From positions 432,279-496,278 of the forward strand of contig CH002809.1 in NCBI GenBank assembly GCA_000149265.1: 64,000 nt of DNA, written 5' to 3'. Position numbers and translations under genes: made by a program. The notes below the pieces were generated by a model. It was not told where the DNA came from. It saw only the letters and a list, made by a program, of their open reading frames with translations, and searched no databases. Shown here in pieces: positions 26,523 to 35,500 of the stretch. Numbering within the stretch: the stretch's first letter is position 1; the number at the start of each line of letters is the position of its first letter. Origin of the DNA: Ciona savignyi (taxonomy: Eukaryota; Chordata; Ascidiacea; Phlebobranchia; Cionidae).

Positions 26523-29500
26523 ATGATGAGATTGATTTTGTTAGTTCTGTGTTATGTTGTGCAAGTTGTTTTGATCGAGGCCGATGATCCACCAGGCCAC
26601 TTGCAACCCATTGGTTCACACATGCCTCCTATGCATATCGAAGAAAGGAACGATTTCCCGAACCCAATCGAATTTTACGATAATTACGTCGCCCCTGGAA
26701 AACCTGTTCTATTCAAAGGGGCAGCGAAACAGTTTCCAAGTTACAACAACTGGAAAAACGATTCTTACTTGAGGTTTGGAGAATAAACCATTAAGTTAAT
26801 AAATGGTCGAAGTGAAAAATATACAGTTAAAATAATACGTTTCATAATTAGGATAGGATAGGATATTCATGTTTATCTCCGTAAATAAGAAAACCAAGGG
26901 GGTTAACACACGGGCAATCGCCGGATCACCTCGCGCCCACCATTGGGTTACGAAACTATATTACAGTGTTGTATATGATAGACACGTTCCTTTAATTTGG
27001 TAGAACCCACTAATCCGAAGGGCAAATTGCCTTGCCCAAGGACACAACCGACTAGCTAACGACCAGATTTTCACCTTCAACCTTTCGATAGAAAGGCGAC
27101 GCACTTAACCGCCAGACTAACTGGTCGGACGGATGTGTTGTTTCGTAATTTCACTTTGTTTCGTGCCTTCTAAAAAAATACAAAATGTAATACCTTAAAC
27201 ATTTTCAAATGAATTGTATGCTTGAATATCTAGAGGTTTGTTTGTAAGTGCTAATTAAAACCTAAATCATAACCGTCTATTCCCAGGGAAAAGTATGGCG
27301 GATTAAACGTTATGGCAGAAACTGCAAAGAAAGAAGACCGAAATAATCCTGTCAAACCAATGAATTTCTCAACATTTCTCTCCACATACAAAGAAGAAGA
27401 TATATATTTAGTACAAAATGTAGCGCCACCTCGCCCTATTACAGGTATAGAGTTCTTTATTTACTGGACATCTTATCTTTAAAGATCGCCTACGTATTTG
27501 TCTGGGATAGGATAGGATAGGATATTCATCTTTATCCCCGTGAATGGGAAAACCAAGGGGGTTAACACACGGGCAATCGTCAGATCACCTCGCGCCCATC
27601 GTCGGGTTACCGGAGCTATTGCAGTGTGTTGTATATGATAGACACGTTCCTTTAATTTGGTAGAACCCATTAATCCGCTGGGTTCAGGCAATGTCCGTAA
27701 AGTGCCTTGCCCAAGGACACAACCGACTAGCTAGCGACCAGTTTCGCACCTTCGACCTTTCGATTGAAAGGCGACGCACTAAACCGTTGGACCAACGGGC
27801 CGGTCTAAATTTTAAGATTATCGTGCGACGTCTCATGGACAAAATAAGTTTATACAATCCTGTTAAAGATATTTTGAACTAGTATGCTTGTTTGGCCAAA
27901 TTGATTCTACTGATTTTATTGGCATCACATAATAACAGTGCGAAGATGGAACGAAATATTATCATTAGCCACTACAGAGTAGTTTTAAAAACATGGCCGC
28001 CTAATGCACAGGGTAACAGAGATATAATGGTATTTAAGTTTTGTTCCAGCAACCGCCGACTTGTAGATGTTGATTTGTCGACCGTGCTGGCTCTAGATGT
28101 GGTGGTCCTTGGCTGCAGAGCGACTGGTTAACTTGGCCCATATAGATGCCGAATTGACTTTTTAACATTTTGGTTGTGACTTTAAAAACGAACTTTGTAA
28201 CGAGCCCATTATGGTTTCGAAACTTAACTCTTCAATACAAACGAAAATGGATATGTTTAACTATGTTTTTTACAGAGGAAATGTTCGTTCCAAAGTCGTT
28301 GTTATGTCGCGGGTTTATGGATTTTCTAAACATGGCGTTGTTGTGGTTTTCATCCGGTGGCACCAAATCTGTTCTTCACAACGACTCGTTGGAAAACATC
28401 AACTGTCTTTTTGATGGAACGAAGGAACTTATTATGATTGACAGGGTTGGTAGGATAATAATGATGTTTCTGTCCGGCCGGTTAGTCTGGCGGTTATGTG
28501 CGTTTTCTTTCAATCGAAAGGTTGTAGATGCGAAACTGGTCGCTAGCAAGTCGGTTGTGTCCTTGGGCAAGGCACTTTACGTACATTGCCTGAACCAAGC
28601 GGATTAATGGGTTCTACCAAATTGAAGGAACGTGTCTATCATATATACAACACACTGCAATAGCTCCGGTAACCCGACGGTGAGCGCGAGGTGATCTGAC
28701 GATTGCTCGTGTGTTAACCCCCTTGGTTTTTCCATTCACGGGGTAAACATGAATATTATATCCTATGCTATTCTTATGAAATATACTTGTCAACACTAAG
28801 TGTTTGGTAACAGAAACACAAAGAACTTGTGCCAATCGATAATTTGGAAAAAGGATACAGCTCTGTGGATGTCGAGCGAGTAGATATGTACAAATACCCA
28901 ACATTGTCTAAACTACCGTGGTACATCGCTAATATGGATACTGGAGATTGCTTGTACATACCCATGAAGTACGCCATTTTGCTAGGAACAATTTATTATT
29001 TTTAATTACACTATGTCGTTTTAGGTGGTACCACCACGTTAACTCATCTCTGACGCGAAATTTGGCGATCAATTTGTGGTGGAGAGAACACAAGAACGGT
29101 TTTGAACATCGAGAAGAATGTGAAAAAAGCCTTCAAGATATTCCAGAATACGATCGTTTGTTCAATTATCATTTGTCATCTGGAATTAAAGTCGAAGAGT
29201 AAGCACTTATAATATTTCTATGTTTTACATTAGTCGGTGTGATAGTTTTCATTTTTATCTTCCATAGTTCCATGCGGTCAGTTTTAATTTGGTATTTAGA
29301 ATCTGGAGTAATCCTTAATTGTGTGTGTTAATTTGATTTTAATTTATACTGTGTATGACTAATTAACTATTATCTATTTGAATTAGGGCAAAATTTATGG
29401 TAGAGAAAACACCCTGGAAATCGTGTTCTTAACTTGTAACTGTTCACTGTTAATCGCATAATAGAAAGAAAACCAATCTGTGTTGGCTGAGTTACAATAA

Positions 29501-32500
29501 GACTTAGAGCCTTAAAGACAGGCTTCCAGCCAGGAGTTTGGAAAAACAATAAGAGTTAAGAAGCGATCGCCGGGCACCATTACTCTTATAGCAGCAAGTA
29601 GAGGCTGCAAAAATAGAATCAGAATTCTGGACTCGTTACCAGGCTGGCAGACTCTACACCCCTGGTGGGCTCGTCACTGATGCCGCTTTTGTATCGAATC
29701 AGTGATTGTTGTTGGTCACTTGAACCAGTCGACCACACGAACACACAATTAAAATATTAAACACTTTAATTCTTCCACCACCCATTTGTAATGGAACCTC
29801 ACCGGTTATTAAAATGATTCCAATGCAGAATTGAAATCTTGGTCTTTGCAGTTTAATTTTCTACGAAGCATTCGCTGAGAACGGTACAACTACATTGAGA
29901 AATTTATTAAGAACAGTGGCACGTTTATCTCCGAAGGACATGAAAAAAGAGGATTTACGGAACACTCTTAAGGTTTGTTTATTGTTTATATCATAATTTA
30001 TTGTTTGGATCATAATAGGCCTACTACTTGATTTGCTTGAACATACCCCAAAAAACAATTTTGGTACTTACGCTGACACATGCTTTAACCGCAGTGACTA
30101 TTGCTTATTCGGTATCTGGTTAACGGTTTTTTACCGGGCTTAGTTTTGAACCAATAATGGGTGTTACGTCACCACATGTTATTTCTATTATTAATTTCGG
30201 GTAGTAACTTTTGTTCTAAAATTGTCCCCTGTCGAAATTTCCTTTAACATTTCTATGGTTTTGGGGGGAATTACCTTCTCGTGTCGCAAAAGTAGTTATT
30301 CCATTTTTAGTTCTTTTTGTCTAAGTCTGCTGTGTGGATACAGCCTTAGAAAGTGTTGTCGCTACGGCCTAAGAACTATTTAGTTGTCAAATCTGACTGG
30401 GTCCAACATAGTTGGTAAGCATTGTGTTTCTTTTTTGTATTTACCTATGTTCCGAATGTATATTGAAACTTATTATTTGTTTATATAACCCCTGTTACGT
30501 CACTCCGGGTGACCAGTCAGGCCCGTCGAAGGGCGGCGTAACATCGTTGCAACTATCGGACGATCTTGTGATCGTTGCAACTATCGGACGATCTTGTGAT
30601 CGTTGCAATCTAGCTGCTTATTACCTACCCCTATTCCTGTGTTCTGTTCAATATGGATCCTGTTGAACTACTGGCCCAATGCAAAGAAAAAATGCAGCAT
30701 AGCTACTTGTCTGTTGAAGGGTTAATGTCGGACGCCAAAAATATTGATGCTGTGAAAAAGCATTTGGTGAATGTTGAGAATGCTCACATGGCACTGCTGG
30801 CAGCCTACGCATCGTGCAATGATAGCGAATCAAAAATAGAGGTGTCACGACATCGAGCTGATTCCAAGCGTGAGAAGTCGGAATTTGATGAACGAGTGAA
30901 GGAATGGATCCAGCAATGTGATTCTCGTCACCTAAACGAAAATCTAGATGGACTCGAGATCAAGAGTTCGTATACGACTAGCTCTACAAGAAGCCTTCGA
31001 AGGGCAGCTCATGTGAAACTGGAGCTAGCCCGATTAGCCAAGAGCCATGCACTACAGAAGCTAAGTGAAACTATGCAGCAAGCTGAGCTGGAAGCTGAAC
31101 AAAAGCGACAAGAAGCTGATCGCTTAAGAAAACAGGTGGACCGTGACCTTGAGATGGCCGAAGCCGAGGTTAAGGCCTGGGAGGATGATATGTCTGTTGT
31201 TGGGAAGCGACTTGATGAGCTTCCCAGTGTCGCCTACCCCTCGCCCTTTACGTATTCTTGAGACAACCCCAAAATTGCTCCAACCGCCACCTATAAATGT
31301 GTTAAAATCCAGCATACCCCATGAGAAACAGGAAGCAAGCCTTCACACTGTGCCTGCTGTACTAGACTCGTATGTATGTCATTCACCGGATCCTAACATG
31401 CCACAAACTGTTGATCCAATTTCCTTGTCACGTAACCTGGATCGCGATCCACGTGTTTTTCGCGAGCAGCGCGCGCCAAAAATTGAAAGGGATTCTGTTG
31501 ATTCGCTTCCTGGTAATCACGATTCTTACAGGGAACTGCCTGAGTATGTGAAAAGAAATTTACCCGCATATGAACATTTTCAACCAAAATTCGAACGGGA
31601 ACCTCCGCGAGGCCAACTCGCCCGTTCACAGCCTGAGGACGATTTCCTTCAACAGCGTATTATGTTACCGCAACCTGCAATTAAAAGGTTCAATGGCGAC
31701 CCATTGAATTATTGGTGTTTTATCCGAGCAATAGAGTCGCATGTTCACAGTCGGACAAAATCTGAAGAGTCGCGACTTGTGTGTTTGCTGCAGTATTGCG
31801 AACCGTCTATCGCAAACAAACTGGAAATCTACAGCAAGAACCGGGCCGATGGATATTCGAAGGCAAGACAAAGGCTGCACTATGAGTATGGTCAGCCGCA
31901 TATTATTGCCAACGCATGTGAACAACGTTTGAAACGAAGCCCTGATGTCAAGCCGGGCAATCCTGAAAGTTTAATGGAGTTTTCAGATCTGATTGAGAAA
32001 TGTAGAAGTTCTCTTGAAGACATTCAAGAATATGCCGGCTTGAACTCAATTAACACAATGAAAATCATAATTCGTAAACTTCCCTACCCACTACAGGAAA
32101 AGTGGGTGGACCAATCCGTGGATGTTCTGCACCAGACTGGTCGACAAGCCGGATTTCTGGACTTTGTTCAATTTGTCGCAGAAAAGGCACAAGTTTTCAA
32201 TTCGCTCTATGGAAGAGAAGCTGTGTATGGCGGACATCGTGACAAACCCGCTGTTGGTGCACCCAGACGGAACACCAGAGCAGCTACATATAACACTGTA
32301 ACTTCTGATAAAGGTAAGCCTACTTCTCCTGCATTATCTGAAACACCTGTTTGTAGCCTTTGTGCGAAACAGCACTGGTTGCCAAACTGCCCAGAGTTTG
32401 ACCACATGCCGCCTTTAAAGCGAAATGAATTTGTTCGAGCCAAGTCTATTTGTTTTAAGTGCTTGCAGTCCGGACACCACAGTCGAACCTGTTATAAACG

Positions 32501-35500
32501 TAGACCCTGCACTGCTAAGGACTGTAGAGGAAGACATCACCACACTATGCTACACGGTTCATTTACGATACACCATCCTCTTCCCCCGACTCGGTCTAAA
32601 TTCACCGCCACACCTACTTCGATGTCAATTGGAGGAGGTCATCCGAAGGAGAACGAGAACTGCAGAGTTTATTTAAATGTCGTACCTGTTAAAGTACAAC
32701 ATAACAATGTTGTAGTGCACACCTATGCTTTTCTGGATCAAGGTTCGACATCTACTTTCTGTGGGCAGAGACTTATTGACAAACTGAAGATTGCTGGTAC
32801 TAAACGGAGAGTACTCTTGCATACACTGACGGATCAAAGGATGGCTTACGAAGCCACATCTGTCAGCCTCACCATCTCACCTTTACATGGTGGAGAGGAG
32901 ATAAAGTTGCCCGAGGTGTTGTCAATCAATGAAATTCCAGTTCAACCGAATACTGTTCCTGACGCGGAGAACCTGACAAATTTTCCGCATTTGCAAGGAT
33001 TGGATTTTCCACATGTGAAAGATGGCTCTGTTACCATTTTTATTGGTGCTGATGTTCCTGGAGCCTTTCGTGTTCAAAGTGTACGCTGTGGTTCGGGAGA
33101 AGGTCCAGATGCTGTTGAAACACCGTTAGGATGGTCACTGTTTGGCCAATCACTTACATCCTCTGCTATGAAAAACTCAAGAGCGTGTTACACCAAGGTT
33201 GCGCGTGTTCTGTTTCAGAGAGAGATCGATTGCTTGTGGAAAACCGACTTTGGTGATGGAACCTCTGTTTTTGACATACCCACTTCGCGTGAGGACCGCA
33301 TCGCCTATGATCTGATGACGACATCGGTAAAGCAGGTCGAAGGTCATTTCCAGCTGCCCTTGCCATGGAGACCCAGACTGCCACGTCTCCCAGATACTCG
33401 TTTGATGGCGGAGAAACGCCTTGCCAGTTTGAAGAATCGTTTATTGAGCAATGATCTACTGTGCGAGAAATACGTTGACATCGTGCAGACCTACATCTTA
33501 AAGGACTACGCTGAGGAAGTACCGAACGAAGAAGTGGTCCATCCTGTTCTTAACCCACGGAAGCCTGACAAGCTCCGCATTGTGTTCGACTGTGCAGCTA
33601 GAAGCAAGAACGTGTCACTGAACGACGTTCTTATGCAAGGCCCGGATCTTGTAAATAATTTGGTTGGCGTCTTGACTAGATTTCGTACGGAGCCCATTGC
33701 CTTGATAGCAGATGTGGGGGCGATGTTCCACCAGGTTAAAGTGGAGCCACAGGATCGTGACGCCTTGAGGTTTCTGTGGTGGCCAGGAGGGAATCTACAT
33801 TCTGTACCTGTTCCGCATCGCATGAAGGTTCATTTGTTTGGTGCAACGTCTTCCCCGAGTTGCGCTGCCTTCTGTATGAAACAGGCTGCCCACGTATACG
33901 GAAATGAGTATGATCCACGGGTAGTGGAAATCGTAAAGAGGAATTTTTACGTTGATGATTGTTTATCGTCTGTCCGAGATGCTACTGACGGCATTGAGAT
34001 TGTGACACAACTAAGAAGCTTGCTGGCGAAAGGAGGAATTCGACTTACCAAGTGGCTGACGAACGACGCAAGCGTTTTACAGTCCATCCGAGAGGAGGAC
34101 CGAGCGAAATCCGTAAAGACCCGCCAAATTGATGACGGCATCAATAAACGAGTGCTTGGAGTTCACTGGAGTGCGACAACCGACGAATTTGGATTTAATG
34201 TTGATCTTATGAAGAAGCCTCTCACTCGACGGGGTATTCTATCTGCAGTTAGTTCGCTGTACGACCCACTCGGATTCGTGGCTCCTGTGATACTTGAAGC
34301 TAAACTTCTACTGCAATGCTTGTGCAGGCAGGAACTGAAATGGGACGATGAAATTTCTCAAGTAGAAGCTGACCGCTGGAGAGCCTGGCTTTCATGTCTT
34401 CCACAATTGCACGACGTCCACATTTCTCGCTGTTTTAAACCTAAGGAATTTGGGAAAAAATTGACATATGAAATGCATCATTTCGCGGATGCGTCGAAGA
34501 TAGCCTATGGAGCTGTGTCATATCTGCGTATTACCGATGAAGAAAATCGAGTTCACTGTTCATTCTTAATCGGAAAGTCTCGTCTCGCACCATTAAACAC
34601 TAAGACAATCCCTCGATTGGAACTCACCGCAGCTGTATTGGCGGTGAAACTTGATCGACTGTTGAGAAAGGAGCTCGACCTTTTAATTACAAGCTCTACA
34701 TTCTGGAGTGATTCCACTGCTGTTTTGCAGATGATCTACAACGCTAGAAAACGTTTTCCTGTTTTCGTCGCCAACCGACTTGCTGAAATTGAGCGATTGA
34801 GTGATGCATCCCGATGGAAATATGTACCTACGGATCTAAATCCTGCTGACGAGGCGTCTCGTGGTTTGACTGCAGACGAAATAACGAAATGTGGTCGTTG
34901 GCTGAGAGGGCCCGATTTCTTGTGGAAACCCACCGACTTCTGGCCGAACCAGAGTCTACAAATGACCACTCTACCAAAAGAATTTTTGCCTCTAAAAGAA
35001 AATCTTGCTGTGACACACTCAACTGTTGCATACGTTAAGGAAGAGAATGCAACCGACCGCTTAATCGAGAAGTACTCTACTTTACTTCGACTCAAGAAAG
35101 CAACTGCCTGGTTTCTGAGATTCAAAACATACCTGCGTTCGCAGGTGAAGACGTCTTCTTCAACGCCTGTTTTTCTTACCAGTCTCTCTGTTGAAGAGCT
35201 GAAGAATGCCGAGTTGGCATTGGTTATGTATGTGCAAGGAAAGCACTTTGTTACAGTTATCGACGCGTTAAAACGCCAAGGAAGAAACCAGCTGAAAAAG
35301 GGCGAATGTATGCGCTCTATGTACAAGCTGAATCCGATCCTGATCAACAACATATTGAGGGTTGGTGGACGTCTGGCGAATGCGCCTATTGGATATGACG
35401 CAAAGCATCCAGTGATTCTGCCACATGCTTCGCATCTTACAGACTTGGAAATAGGTCACCATCACTTGATGGTAGGCCACTCTGGTATGGGACATACATG

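Noticed and set aside
34736..35353. 205-codon antisense frame in the pol region
   Set aside because: Shadow of the reverse transcriptase/integrase coding strand, with no independent homology.
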